A DNA stretch of 64,000 nucleotides from Globodera rostochiensis. Taxonomy: Eukaryota > Nematoda > Chromadorea > Rhabditida > Heteroderidae. The notes under the pieces were generated by a model. The model was not told the DNA's origin and searched no databases. It worked only from the letters and a program-made list of their open reading frames with translations. Every line of letters starts with the position of its first letter. The stretch's first letter is position 1. The stretch is taken from the NCBI GenBank assembly GCA_018350325.1, contig JAEVLN010000015.1:372001-436000 (forward strand), read 5' to 3'. The translations under genes and the position numbers were made by a program. Below, in pieces: positions 1 through 9,848 of this stretch.

Positions 1-723
1 AAAACCGCAGTTGGCAAATCATTTGGTACCGAATTTGGCCTCTGATCAATGACAACATTTTCGGCATTTCTTTGCATTCCTCCGAACTCGACCGTTTGCG
101 CCAATTCTCTCCGACCGTTCTCGGCGATTGCCCAAAACTCCGATTGATCCATTCCGATTATGCTTTCCCCGAGTTCCCGGCTGATGACAGTGCCGGCGCT
201 TCTTCTGATCAAGCATTGGCCAAATGGTTGCACACGCCCCGCGGGGATGGACTTCCGAAAGTGTTGCGATGCGTTTATTGTTTGGAAGATGTGGAAGGAC
301 TCAAAATGGTGATTTTGTGGATTTTTTCCGTTTAAATTCCTTTATACCTCTTAAGGAATTTGTCAACTCGACGGGTCCTGTCAATTTCATCATCGCGGCT
401 TTGCCTGAGTTTTTTGCATTTTTCGTTGAGCCATTTGAATTGAAGAACAATTTGACGGGGGAGCGATTGGTCTTCCGACACTTTAAAAAAGACAAATGGC
501 TGTTTGTTCGTTGTCCAATTGAGCGCGATGAAGAAAAATGGGCCGATTGGGAAAAGGCGGCGGTTGAGTGGCGTCCTCAGTGGAATCGCATCTCCATTCA
601 ATTCGAAGACAGCGACATCGGCGAGGCGTAAGACAAAATGAAATTATCGTTTAAATAAAATTATTTCTAAATTTCAGGCGACGCAAACGAAGGTCCCGAG
701 TGAGCAAAAAAGGCAAAAAATGA
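1..723 (+). CDS. F-box-like family protein, 3' part only (copy A)
   Basis: This is the C-terminal part of a cyst-nematode F-box-like family gene; the start lies left of the window. I read three exons: 1-308 ([17 protein letters not shown], then the family signature [10 protein letters not shown]), 356-627 ([38 protein letters not shown]) and 678-723 (Arg/Lys-rich tail, stop TGA at 721-723). Introns are about 48-50 nt with GT donors and AAG or CAG acceptors. Splice positions and phases match the complete copies at 14247-15896, 26893-28546, 29855-31160 and 41891-45136. No frame break is visible in the part present. The F-box itself (exon 2 in the complete copies) is outside the window. Function is inferred from the family: a substrate-binding region of an SCF-type ligase subunit. 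Confidence 0.8.
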
Positions 724-1636
724 ATGAGTCGAACGGAAATTGCCTTAGAAATGGACTAAATATTGAAAGTTTTGCTTTCCCCCACACATTGTAATGCTTT
801 TGTTGGTCAGAAATTTGATTAAAAACAGTTTAAATCGGGGTTAGGGTTCCCATTTGTCTTTTTTTCCCGGGGGCTCTATTTCAGGGGGCCTATTTTAGGG
901 GGGGGGGGGGCTCTATTTTAGGTTATACGATATATGATGTTTTTTATCAACTTGTCCTTTTCCAACAGCTGGGCGATAAACGCAATCAGCAACAGTGCTG
1001 AAAAAACTCCGACTCCGGAGTAAAGATTAGAAAACGCTCGGAGCAGGAGTCGGAGCACTGAATAGTGTTTATACCAGCAACACTGATCAGCAATATGTAT
1101 GTGTTTTAACACTTACTATTATTAAAAAAAAATTTTATACCGAAAAAACTGTCTGACGTAGAAGAGTCTGTCCATGTTTCAACGAAATACATTTTACTAC
1201 ATAGTATAAACATGTTGACAACCTCATTAAAAAAGAGAAAAAATTCGTTGACTCATTAAATTGCGAAGCAAAAGGTCAAACGGCTTTTTTTTTTTGCCGC
1301 CTTTTCAATCCACCAAAATTACTAACTGATAAGCACAATCATCTATCTGCCCGCCATCTGTCAAGAATAATAAGTAGAAGGCACAGCACAACACACCCGT
1401 CAACAAATTCAAAAATGTCAACACAAATAATCCAAATACTAAGTATCTAATTAAAAAAATATTGGAATTAAAATGTTCATTTTTGTCCCGCCGCCCCGCA
1501 CCCCCCTCTCCCAACATCAAAAACACAATAAATAAAATGGACGGCACGCAAAGGGGGGGGGGAAATATGTATAGATGTCGAGAATAAAATTATTATTGCC
1601 AAAAACAATTTGTTTTTTATTTGTTAACATAGCAAT
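724..1636. other. Gene-free stretch with poly-G and AT-rich DNA
   Basis: The first ~60 bases after the F-box-like gene carry its conserved 3' flank (AAAGTTTTGCTTTCCCCCAC), also seen near 14160, 28610 and 41810. The rest is AT-rich with G runs near 896-911 and 1551-1561. I see no convincing coding segment; open frames here are short and low-complexity. Confidence 0.6.
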
Positions 1637-1639
1637 TGC

Positions 1640-1850
1640 GCGTGAGGGAGGACAAAAGGCCAACCGACCAAAATGCCATCGGTCAAAATTTGCGAGTGCT
1701 TTGGGCACGAAAAAAATCGGCGGTGCCATTGGCGGGCGGTGGAAAGGCGCTGAAATTGGGCGCCAAGTCGGCGCCAACGAAGACGCTTTTTTTCAACAAA
1801 AGCGGCACGAGGCGAAAAAGTGCTGGACAAAGTTGGCACAATTTTAATTA
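1640..1850 (+). CDS. Possible exon of an ATPase-inhibitor (IF1)-like protein
   Basis: A locally GC-rich block is open on the plus strand and reads GGAIGGRWKGAEIGRQVGA followed by NEDAFFQQKRHEAKK and a stop. A Gly-rich stretch, then GA, acidic residues, an aromatic pair and a basic helix is the order seen in mitochondrial ATPase inhibitor IF1 (for example GA..EEEYF..KQ). No clear start exon was found. The next downstream acceptor (TTTTCCAG near 1894) leads into sequence I cannot place. Similarity is suggestive only; it could be a relic exon or a chance open frame. Confidence 0.3.
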
Positions 1851-2176
1851 ATATTCTTTCCTTTTTATAAACATTTCGATAAAACTTTTTCCAGGAATCG
1901 TCCAATGTTAGTAAGCCGTTGGCCGGTAAGCCATGCTAATCGAATCATTATTCATGAAATTTTTTGGTGTTTATGCTTATGCTTTTGGAACTCGTACGTT
2001 TTTGGAAGGAATTTTATCAATATAAATTCAGCAAGGGCGTAGCCAGAACAGTGATTTTTATTTAAGCGATCGTTGCCTTTTTTAAGATTTAAATTGGAGA
2101 TCACAAAACCGAAAAGTACAAAATTTGAAGATTTAAGTATGTTTGTAATCTTCTGCTTTTGTACATTTTGTAACAG

Positions 2177-2895
2177 TTTAAGATGCCGACAGCGCTGTCT
2201 CGGACACGGACGTAAAGGCCGGTGCGGTCCACATCAAACAAGTGTCCGGCTGTCGCGACAGTGATTCTCAGGACAATAAGGCAGTGCAAATTCAAGTAAA
2301 ATAATTTAGGGGAAGTTCTTTATTTTTTTTTAAATTATCGGTCCATCCAAATCTGGACAAATCGGCATGGCAAACCAAGTCGTTGATCCGACTCAAATCC
2401 CGTGCAAAAACCGTATCCAGTCAGTGTTGATGTTGGTGTGCTGAAGTGGTGCATCAAATTAGCCGACGAAGACCAACCACTGCCACTGACGCGTAAGCGT
2501 TGCAGTCATTGAACAAATTAGTGTTACTTTATAAGTCATTTAGCTGTATTTGAAAATCTCAAAATCCTTTTCCAGTGAATTGTTGGCCAAACGAATCGCC
2601 GGACGGAGTGACTGTGAACATCGAATACACTTTGCAGCGCGAGGACTTGCAACTAAAAAACGTGCAAATTGTCGTCCCAATTGCCGTGCGGCTTTCTTTC
2701 TTTGTTTTTGTTAAAAATAATATGTACATTTAAGCGCGCAACTGCCTTCCCGTGCCGTTTTTGTGGACCATTCCGCTAGTCGATCGGAGCTCCAAAACGG
2801 GCACTTTGGAATTCACAACCGCCAACGGAAATGCGGATCACTTTTTCCCGGTCCAAGTCAATTTCAGCTCCACAGATAGCTTTTCCAAAAGCACG
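2177..2895 (+). pseudogene. Truncated coatomer delta subunit (delta-COP) mu-homology domain
   Basis: Consecutive segments match the C-terminal mu-homology domain of delta-COP, the COPI vesicle-coat subunit. They are 2177-2295 (..DSQDNKAVQIQ), 2341-2492 (VHPNLDKSAWQTKSLIRLK, then VSVDVGVLKWCIKLADE), 2576-2691 (NCWPNESPDGVTVNIEY) and 2734-2895 (RNCLPVPFLWTIPLVDRSSK then TGTLEF, DHFFPVQVNF). The lesions point to a dead copy. Near 2406-2410 one extra A in a run of A shifts the frame between LKSRAK and PVSVDVG. The junction before 2341 has no AG acceptor. The loop expected between the last two segments is missing. The final strands of the domain were not found after 2895. No N-terminal longin-like half lies upstream. 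The gene is normally an essential single-copy one, so a truncated duplicate is the likely explanation. Confidence 0.75.
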
Positions 2896-3220
2896 GTCAG
2901 TTTTAAAAGTTTGTTATTTGCGATTTGTTGGACATTTGATTTTAGTTATTTCCAGAAAAGTATGAGATTATGTGATCAGATTTTGTGGACAACCTTCACA
3001 TTTTTGTTTTTAATTGTCAACGTAACGTATTTATTGTCGTCACTATTCCTCGTCTTGGGTTAATTAAGTTAATTAAACATAAAGGTCGGTTGTATTTCAT
3101 GCTGTGAAATCTTTTTATAGATTAAGGATCAATAAAGCTGAAAGTAACAGATGAGAAGGGGGGGGGGGAGGAATGATGCCACTCGGCTGATTCATTCCCA
3201 CAAAACTTTCGTTTGGCTAT
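2896..3220. other. Gene-free stretch after the delta-COP relic
   Basis: An open frame here encodes a hydrophobic stretch (TFLFLIVNVTYLLSSLFLVL) ending at 3063, but it has no start or homology I recognise. A G run follows at about 3157-3168. Confidence 0.4.
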
Positions 3221-3750
3221 CGGACATTTCACACATTGGACATTGCACACAGAGGTGCAAATTCGGACGTTTCACACACAGTGACTTCCCGGTTCCGGAA
3301 CCGGTTCCCGAAACCGCCAAAATCCGGAACCGCTTTGGGACCGGAACCGCAAAACCACCAGAAAAACTGAAAGCGGGAAAACTGTTCACACATTGGATAT
3401 TTCTACATTATATGGGAATGATTCAGATCCGAATAAAATACTACCAATCGATGCCACTCGTCGAGCTGATTAGGAATCCGCAAAAAGTTTGCGCCGGAAA
3501 CCACTATGAAGAAAGTTATGTGCAACCAAAAGTTGCCAAAATGGGTTGACATTGTGTTTTTTGAGTTTGTTTTGATATTTATTGAAATTTAAGTACAATT
3601 TTAGCTAAATATTCAACTTTAGCTTAATTTCTAATTTATTCATCCATTTAAAATATTTTACAAGCTTTTATTAAATGTGTGCGAAATTTATGTGTGAAAC
3701 GTCCGAATTTGCACTACTGTGTGAAATGTCCAATGTGTGAAATGTCCGGA
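3221..3750. repeat. Non-autonomous element with ~60-bp terminal inverted repeats
   Basis: The left end (about 3221-3281) reads CGGACATTTCACACATTGGA followed by a stretch containing GTGCAAATTCGGACG. The right end (about 3690-3750) is its reverse complement, ending TCCAATGTGTGAAATGTCCG. The interior holds a CCGGAACCGG-type word array near 3290-3350 and no gene. No clear target duplication was found. It looks like a small DNA-transposon derivative. Confidence 0.6.
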
Positions 3751-3959
3751 CACCTTTTCGTTTGTGTTGAACGATATTCAGTTGACGAAATGTGTGCACG
3801 CCGCCAAGGTTTCTTAGGGGCTGAAACCGATAGAACAATCATTTTATTTGGACAAGCATTTAACCGGTTCAAGTTTTGAAAAACCATAGTGGGATCTTTT
3901 TGGTCAAAAGTTTTAGAATATTGTAAGGAAGTGAGAGAGTATTCCGCTGGTTGGACGAG

Positions 3960-4108
3960 ACGGTTAAAACGCCTATGGCGGGGGCAAAAGATCATCCATA
4001 AAGAAGGCTAATGGGAAGCCAGCTCAGTTGGAAGAGCTTTCTACGGATTGGGTGGAGGTCGTGGGTTCGAGTCCCACCCGGGGTTACCATTTTGCCTATT
4101 CTTTACTA
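3960..4108 (+). repeat. tRNA-derived dispersed repeat, copy 1
   Basis: The segment at about 4014-4085 folds partly like a tRNA. It has a D arm (GCTCAGTTGGAAGAGC), a perfect T arm (GTGGGTTCGAGTCCCAC) and a possible anticodon stem TCTAC/GTGGA with loop GGATTGG. The loop lacks U33 and the 5' acceptor strand is altered, so it is unlikely to be a working tRNA. The same flanks (CCTATGGCGGGGGCAAAAG before, TTACCATTTTGCCTATTC after) recur at 39603 and 52337. The repeated unit is therefore larger than the tRNA and resembles a tRNA-containing SINE-like repeat. Confidence 0.6.
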
Positions 4109-4525
4109 ATTTTTATTCTAAAATTGTCTGAAAAATATGTTATTTGAGGCCTATTTTCCACTATATTGTCTAACTTTTCCCCTATTCTGCCTTTGATGTT
4201 TAAATAAGTTTTTCCTTAATTTTCAAAAAAAATTAAACCGATTCAAAAATCGCTTTAAATTCTCAATTTTTAGTTTCTATAGACGAATTCGTAATCAGCG
4301 CAACAATAACATATTTTAAGAAAATTTTTAGAATAAAAGACAATTTTTAGAAAATGATTGGGGTTAAATTTGTAAGTTTATTTTGGCATTTCTATAAGAA
4401 ATCGAACAGATTAAGGCGTATAGAACATATAAATGTAAAGTGTTTTAGCATAACATATGCCAAAATATGCTGAATATCAAAACGAAATTCTCCACAAAAT
4501 ATTGAGACAATCGCCAATCTCGCCA
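4109..4525. other. AT-rich gene-free stretch
   Basis: No coding segment or strong repeat was recognised. It lies downstream (3') of the minus-strand BTB gene and probably holds its 3' UTR. Confidence 0.4.
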
Positions 4526-5407
4526 CTATTTTCTGTCGGTCAGTTCAGTCAACATTCGCTTAAAATCCTAAAAATGAAAAGTGCGTTAAAAATAAATTAA
4601 AAAATGAAAGACACCTTCAAAATATCGAGCCGATAGCGCTCAACCAAAAGAAAACGCTCGGCAAATGGAATTTCCACACAATTGACCAAATGGACGCCAC
4701 AACGCTCCTTCAACCAGTCCACCTGGAAGTAGTCGGACAGCTTGAGCAACTCGAGCACATTTTTCGCTTAATTTTGTAAAATTACTCATTTGGTTGTGCC
4801 GTAGGGTAAAGGTGCCCGTTACGATTAGGGAAAAATGGATGGTGAAAGGATTGGATTGTGATGGCGTTCAGAAAGTCCATGAACTGCTCCATATTGACGC
4901 CGAGCCCATCCAAATTTATCGTTCGTTCCTGCTTCTCCTTCATGTCCACGCTGAGCATCCGATTAATCATCGGCGAGACGGACATCAGCCGATGGGCGGA
5001 CACCACCAAACGATCGTTTCCAATGAACACCGTCAAATCGTCGTCCGGAGAACTGAGCGGAGGGCATGGACTGAAAAAAATATTAAAATTTGTCAAAACT
5101 TAAATCAAATTGTCCTTTTACTTCTCAATCACTTTTCGTTTTTTGAGAATTCTGATAACAATAGAAGCCGGACAAGTGATCGCCTCGGTTGTTCCACCTT
5201 TCTTGAGTATGATTTTCTAAAATTTATGTAATACAAAACACAGATTTTACTAAAATTCACATTTTTGACAAATTGCGTTCCCTGACTCCATTCCCAAACA
5301 ATAAGTTGCGCCAACGGCTCCGACGATTGAGAAACACCGCTTCCGATGTCACTGACCACCAAATATTGGGCTAAACTGTCGTTTAGTAATACCAAATTAT
5401 TTTCCAC
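4526..5407 (-). CDS. BTB-domain protein, probably damaged (start not found)
   Basis: Minus-strand exons: 5407(or beyond)-5261 (NLVLLNDSLAQYLVVSDIG), 5216-5122 (KIILKKGGTTEAITC, ending IRILKKRKVIE), 5070 to about 4785 (the BTB core: DDDLTVFIGNDRLVVSAHRL, SVSPMINRML, INLDGLGVNMEQFMDF, HLYPT), 4766-4615 (NVLELLKLSDYFQVDWLKER then GVHLVNCVEIPFAERF) and 4567-4526 (DFKRMLTELTDRK, stop). BTB domains dimerise and usually recruit Cullin-3. Splice phases agree except between LYPT and KNVLELL. There, about 33 nt (4767-4799) separate the two halves without a usable GT-AG pair, so a frameshifting insertion or unusual splicing is likely. No ATG was found upstream of 5407, where an inverted-repeat element begins. 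It is either a decaying gene or one whose first exon is displaced. BTB identity is secure; integrity is not. Confidence 0.6.
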
Positions 5408-6160
5408 AATTCAATCGACTCCGCTCGGTCTCTAATGCACGAATCTGCAAAATTTTTGCGCGGAAGCAACTGTGAACAAAGTTATGTCCCCTCAAAGTTG
5501 GCCAAAAATCATAAGGGGGACCCTTTTGGCCAACATTTTTGAAAAATTTTTTATTCTAAAATGGTCTGAAAATATGTTATTTGATATGCTGCTTACGAAT
5601 TCGTCAAAAGAAACTAAAAATTGAGAATTTAAAACGGTTTTTAAACGGGTTTAAAATTTTGAAAATGAAGGAAAAAGCGACTTTTAAGTAACAAAAGCCG
5701 GATATGAAAGGCCGTGTAACGGCCCGCCAACAGCGAGCATGCGATGACGGAGCAAGTAGTGGGGCGAGACGGAGGGCGGAGGAAGAAGTCTGACGAGCGC
5801 CACTGGGGGGCGAGGGCGCGGGGACCCGCGGAGCGGGCGCGCGCGAGATGGTCACGCGCGGATTTCTTCCGGAGCCCGGAGTCTCGCCCCACCTACTGGC
5901 CGCCGTAGTCGAGTGTGCGGTACTTTGTCTGCTATTTTCCATGCCAATAACGCATAAGAATGCAAAATATTTTCACTAATTTTGACAAAAGGGTCCCCCT
6001 ATGGTTTTTGCCCAACTTTGCGGGGCCATAACTTTTTTCATAGTTGCTTGTGCGCGAAAATTTTTGCAGATTCGTGCGTTAGGCTTAGAGTGGAGTCGAT
6101 TGGTATACATATGAATCATCGAAAATAATTTGGTATTACTAAATGACAGTTTGTCCAAAT
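5366..6160. repeat. Inverted-repeat element at the 5' end of the BTB gene
   Basis: About 170 bp at 5366-5540 recurs inverted at about 5980-6160. Both carry the segment CTAAGCCTAACGCACGAATC (degenerate on the left: CTCTAATGCACGAATC), the AAGTTATG block, and the flanking word TTTAGTAATACCAAATTATT. The last word is also coding (NLVLLNDSL) in the BTB gene, so gene and element share sequence. A GC-rich core (5700-5900, GCGGGCGCGCGCG type) resembles 40165-40210 and 52908-52950. Confidence 0.6.
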
Positions 6161-7490
6161 AAAGGACAGCACGGTAATTGAGTGTGACGTCGAATTTGCT
6201 TAAAAATAGTGAAGTTTACGGTGTTCAAAATTTTGGACAATAAAAAATTACAGCGAAGCGAATGGAGTCGAATCAATGAATGTTGCATTGGTAGTTTGCT
6301 CGCTGCATTTTCCATTTGTAAGACTTCCATTGATATTATTGATAGTTTTTTCGTCAACAATAATATAATTGTAGAAAAAGTCCATTTGTTATTGAATAAG
6401 CAGCTTTTCGCCGATTTTTTGAATTTTAGGTAGTGCTAAACGAAAAAAAGGCCAACACAACAACATAAAATTATTTAAAAGGACGGATTTGCTCTGAATC
6501 AAAATCAGAGCCCGTAGCCAGCCCCCCCCCCCACCCGCCGAAACCCGCGGCTTCTTAAAAACAACAATTGAATGACGATGGAAATGGTGACTTTTGGTAA
6601 ACAATAAATGTTTCTTTTTCGATGTTGTTTACGGTGTTTGAGTATGACAATATGTATTTCATCACCCGGACATTTCATCACCTATTGTGAAACGTTTTAT
6701 TTTGGGTGTCCAAATTCTGGGCTTAAAATCCCATTTCTTTTAGGTGAATTTTATATAAAATGAATAAAAAACATCACAATAGAAAGAAAAGAAGGCACAA
6801 TATGTAAGATCTAAGCGGTGAGCGAAGGAATTCGAACGGCTCGAGGAACAAGTTTATTTGCAAAACAATTTCGAGCTACCGTCTTCTAAAATTAGTCTTA
6901 GAATTGCAATTTTTTCACTAAGTGTTGTATCTTTTTTTTTTTAAATTTCGAAGTTCTGTCGAACTCCACACTGTCGAAAAAGTCTGAAAAAGATCAAAAG
7001 GAGGTGAATTGGAGATCGTTTTATTCGTCCTATTCGAGATTATTTACATCAAAAATGTTGAAGGAACTATTTACCTACAGTATTATGTATTGTTGTTGTT
7101 TTCTTTCACATTCAAATAGTTCAATAATAATGATCATCCATGTCCGCGTCCGTTCGTCTACCCCCGGCCCTGTGACACCCCCCCCCCCCCCCACACTTTG
7201 TTCTTTTTCGCGCGTTGCTCTTTTTGTGCCCCCGAATTAAATTGTCAATAAAATTTTAAAATTCTCATTGAAACATTTTGCCCGGATTCGAACAAAAAAA
7301 TAGTTGATTTAAGCAGCAGCAGCAGACAACACATTTTGTCGAATTTGGCTACCGGGTTTAATCTGTCCAAATTAAGTTCTCTGAAATTTTCACCCTTTCC
7401 AAAGACAGGCAAAGATTTTTTTGAATAAATTTTTAAGTCAAAAATCACTAAACATTTAATTTCAGCAAAAATTTAATTGTTAATATTGCC
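6161..7490. other. Gene-free stretch upstream of the plus-strand BTB gene
   Basis: AT-rich with C runs near 6517-6529 and 7177-7191 and a CAG run near 7312-7323. A segment at about 6812-6890 (minus strand) has weak tRNA A/B-box-like words but does not fold convincingly. No gene was recognised. Confidence 0.4.
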
Positions 7491-8898
7491 ATGCCAAAAT
7501 CAGATTCTTTGGTGGGTCGGGTGAAACATTTGCTGGACACGGGCAATGCGGCGGATGTGCACTTTTTGGTGGGGGAAGGACCCAAAAAGGAGGCGAGTCT
7601 TTGGGAGGATAAAATTTAACTTTTCATAATTCTCATTAAATTTAAGCTTCTGTCAGCACACAAATTGATTCTGATGGCGGCCTCCGACGTTTTTGAGGCA
7701 ATGTTCCGTTTTGATGCCCAAAATGCAAAGACCGCCGCCGGCGGAAAGGGTGCGAAAATTTTGTTTAAAATTATTTTAATCCCTTCGGAAGAGGTTAAGC
7801 CCGTGGAGGTGCCCGACGTGAAGGTGGACGCGTTCAAGGCGATGCTCCGCTTCATTTATGCGGACGACTCGAGTGGACTGAACGGAGACAACGCAATTTC
7901 TGTGCTTTACGCCGGTGCAATTTTATTGATTGTGTGCAACGGAACAGTTTCAAAATCCTCTTAATTCATTTAGACAAAAAAAAAAAAAAATAATGAAAAA
8001 TGGTTTGGTTGAGAATTTGCATGCTTTTTGAAGATAGAAAATGAATATTCCCCAAAGTATGAAAATTAGAAAATTCAGATAAATAATTTCAGCCAATAAA
8101 TATGACGTGTCCGGACTGATTAAAGCGTGCGTCAACTTTCCCAAAGAGAAGCTGGGGAATGTTTTCCTCCTAATTGATCAGGCTCGCGTGCTTGGAGTAG
8201 AGGTGGGGGGGGGGGGGACATTATTCAACATTTATTAATAAATTTTTGATTTTTTGTGAACTGAATTCCTTCCGGCTTTAAAGAAATGGAAGTCGCGGCA
8301 ATATTTTTTAGAATAATTTTTTTAAGGATTTCGCTCGCAATTGTTTGGATTACATCGATAAGAAAGCGGAAACTTTGCTCCGCTCAAAAGAATTTTTTTT
8401 GCAAATTAATCAAAAATTATTGTGTGAGATTTTGGACCGTGACCAACTGATCGTCTGCGAAGAACTTAGAATTTGGAATGCCGTAATATTTTTGTTTCTT
8501 TTTTAAATAATAATAAAATTAAAAGGCGCTTAGCTGGGCGGACGAAAAATGCCGTCAAAATGGGAAAGAGCCTTCGGCGGAGAATAGACGCGCAATGCTC
8601 GGCCCGGCACTCTTCAAAATTCGTTTTCCCCTCATCCCGCAAATGGATTTTTCTCATAATGTTGGTATGTAATGTAATGGGGGGACAGAGTGGCAAAGAT
8701 AGATTTGCCCATTTGAATTTAAACGCTGCTTTTTTGACAGTTCCTTCCGGAGTGTTGACGAGTGACGAGCTGGTCAGCGTGTATCTGCACTATTCGTGCG
8801 CTCTGTCCAAACTGTACCCGCTGCAGTTCCCCACTCAGCGTGCCGATTACATTACCCCTTTACAGAGAAGGGCTGTTGGAGTCCGTCCTCATTGGTGA
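7491..8898 (+). CDS. BTB-domain protein (cyst-nematode BTB family)
   Basis: I read six exons: 7491-7592 ([25 protein letters not shown]), 7647-7914 ([40 protein letters not shown]), 8093-8202 ([20 protein letters not shown]), 8327-8482 ([28 protein letters not shown]), 8526-8664 ([27 protein letters not shown]) and 8741-8898 ([18 protein letters not shown]). The order is BTB followed by BACK, and the whole matches a BTB family I know from Globodera. BTB-BACK proteins usually act as Cullin-3 substrate adaptors. ATG at 7491 is the first in-frame start and gives the usual family N terminus. Two oddities: intron 1 starts with GC (GCGAGT) instead of GT, and the C-terminal region after LYPLQFPT ends early at a stop (8896-8898), shorter than the members I recall. 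Exon 2 also contains an in-frame insertion ([18 protein letters not shown]). Otherwise all phases join cleanly. Confidence 0.82.
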
Positions 8899-9344
8899 GG
8901 CGATGGCGTTCTTCTTTAAAATGAATTCAATGAATTGTCTTTACAAATTTGTGGATATGTTCACAATCTTTCCAATCATTTGATAGCGATAAACGTATGC
9001 ATTACACCATAAAATTGGTCATGATTTTGTACGCATTGAACTTGTTTAGCTCAATTTAATATAATCTTTTCCATTCATTGGGACAGTTCCAATTTAATAT
9101 TCATTTTTGGAACAACCCGAAGTTGCACGTGTGGCAAACGTGAAAGCGGCGGCGTCGGCCAAATTGATGCCGAATCCGATGCAAACATTTTTTTATTTGA
9201 TAAAGGACTTGCTTGAAAAAAAAATGCTTAATATCCAAATTTTAATAAGCAAATTGAGCAAAAAAATACTATTTTTAATAATTTGCCAAAAAAAGGTTGA
9301 AAAATAGTAGTCCCCCCTCCATTTGAAGCGAGTAGGGTCATTAC
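8899..9344. other. Gene-free stretch with one unexplained open segment
   Basis: A GC-richer block near 9107-9190 reads EVARVANVKAAASAKLMPNP on the plus strand. It resembles coding sequence but I recognise no family, and no splice partners were found. Confidence 0.3.
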
Positions 9345-9437
9345 CGTCTCGGCCACTACAATCTGTTCTCGTTTCTTGAGAATTTTAATTTTAGCATCAA
9401 TGTCCTTGATGACCAAATAATTCTGTGCAAATACCTC
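9345..9437 (-). pseudogene. Fragment related to the 4.5-5.4-kb BTB gene
   Basis: The minus strand reads EVFAQNYLVIKDIDAKIK followed by ILKKREQIVVAET and a GTAATG donor. This resembles a compressed version of the region before the BTB domain at 5122-5407 (AQYLVVSDI, IRILKKRKVIE). No BTB core follows, so it is best treated as a relic exon. Confidence 0.35.
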
Positions 9438-9619
9438 AAATTTTCTAAAAACTATTGAAACCCGATGGTTCGAATTAGGGGGATGGATGGAGTTTTGTTT
9501 TCATTTTATGGGCAACCTCTTTAACAATAAAAAAATAATTGCAAAGGAAAAAGAACAAATTTAATATGCGTCCCGGGTTTGATATTCATCCAAATCCGTC
9601 CGTTCTCCGACTCATTCAT

Positions 9620-9848
9620 TTCTGGGTTCACTCGGACCTTCGTTTGTTCTGAAATTAAGAAATCAAAAATGGGGAAGAAAGTCGCCGATGTCCCAGTCGT
9701 TGAGGCAAATGCCGATGCAATTCCATTGCCAAAAGCAATCCAACTCAGCGGCCGCCTCCCTTTCCCACTTGGCCCATTTTGCTTCGTCGCGCTCAATTGG
9801 ACAACGAACCAAAAGCCAATTGTTTTTGTCAAAACGTCGCAATTCCAA
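9620..9848 (-). pseudogene. F-box-like family fragment (copy B)
   Basis: On the minus strand only the distal end of the family is present: [20 protein letters not shown], then KWAKWE, NDWDIGD, and a remnant of the tail exon after TTAATTTCAG. The segment upstream (9849 onward) is unrelated, and the donor expected after DIGD has been lost. It is a truncated relic of the gene family seen complete elsewhere in the window. Confidence 0.7.

Noticed and set aside
5604..5942. Open frames in the GC-rich block 5700-5900
   Set aside because: The block is the core of an inverted-repeat element, with related sequence at 40165 and 52908. Open frames arise from high GC; no domain is seen.
6811..6890. tRNA-like words on the minus strand
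   Set aside because: A and B boxes are weak and no acceptor or anticodon stem forms.
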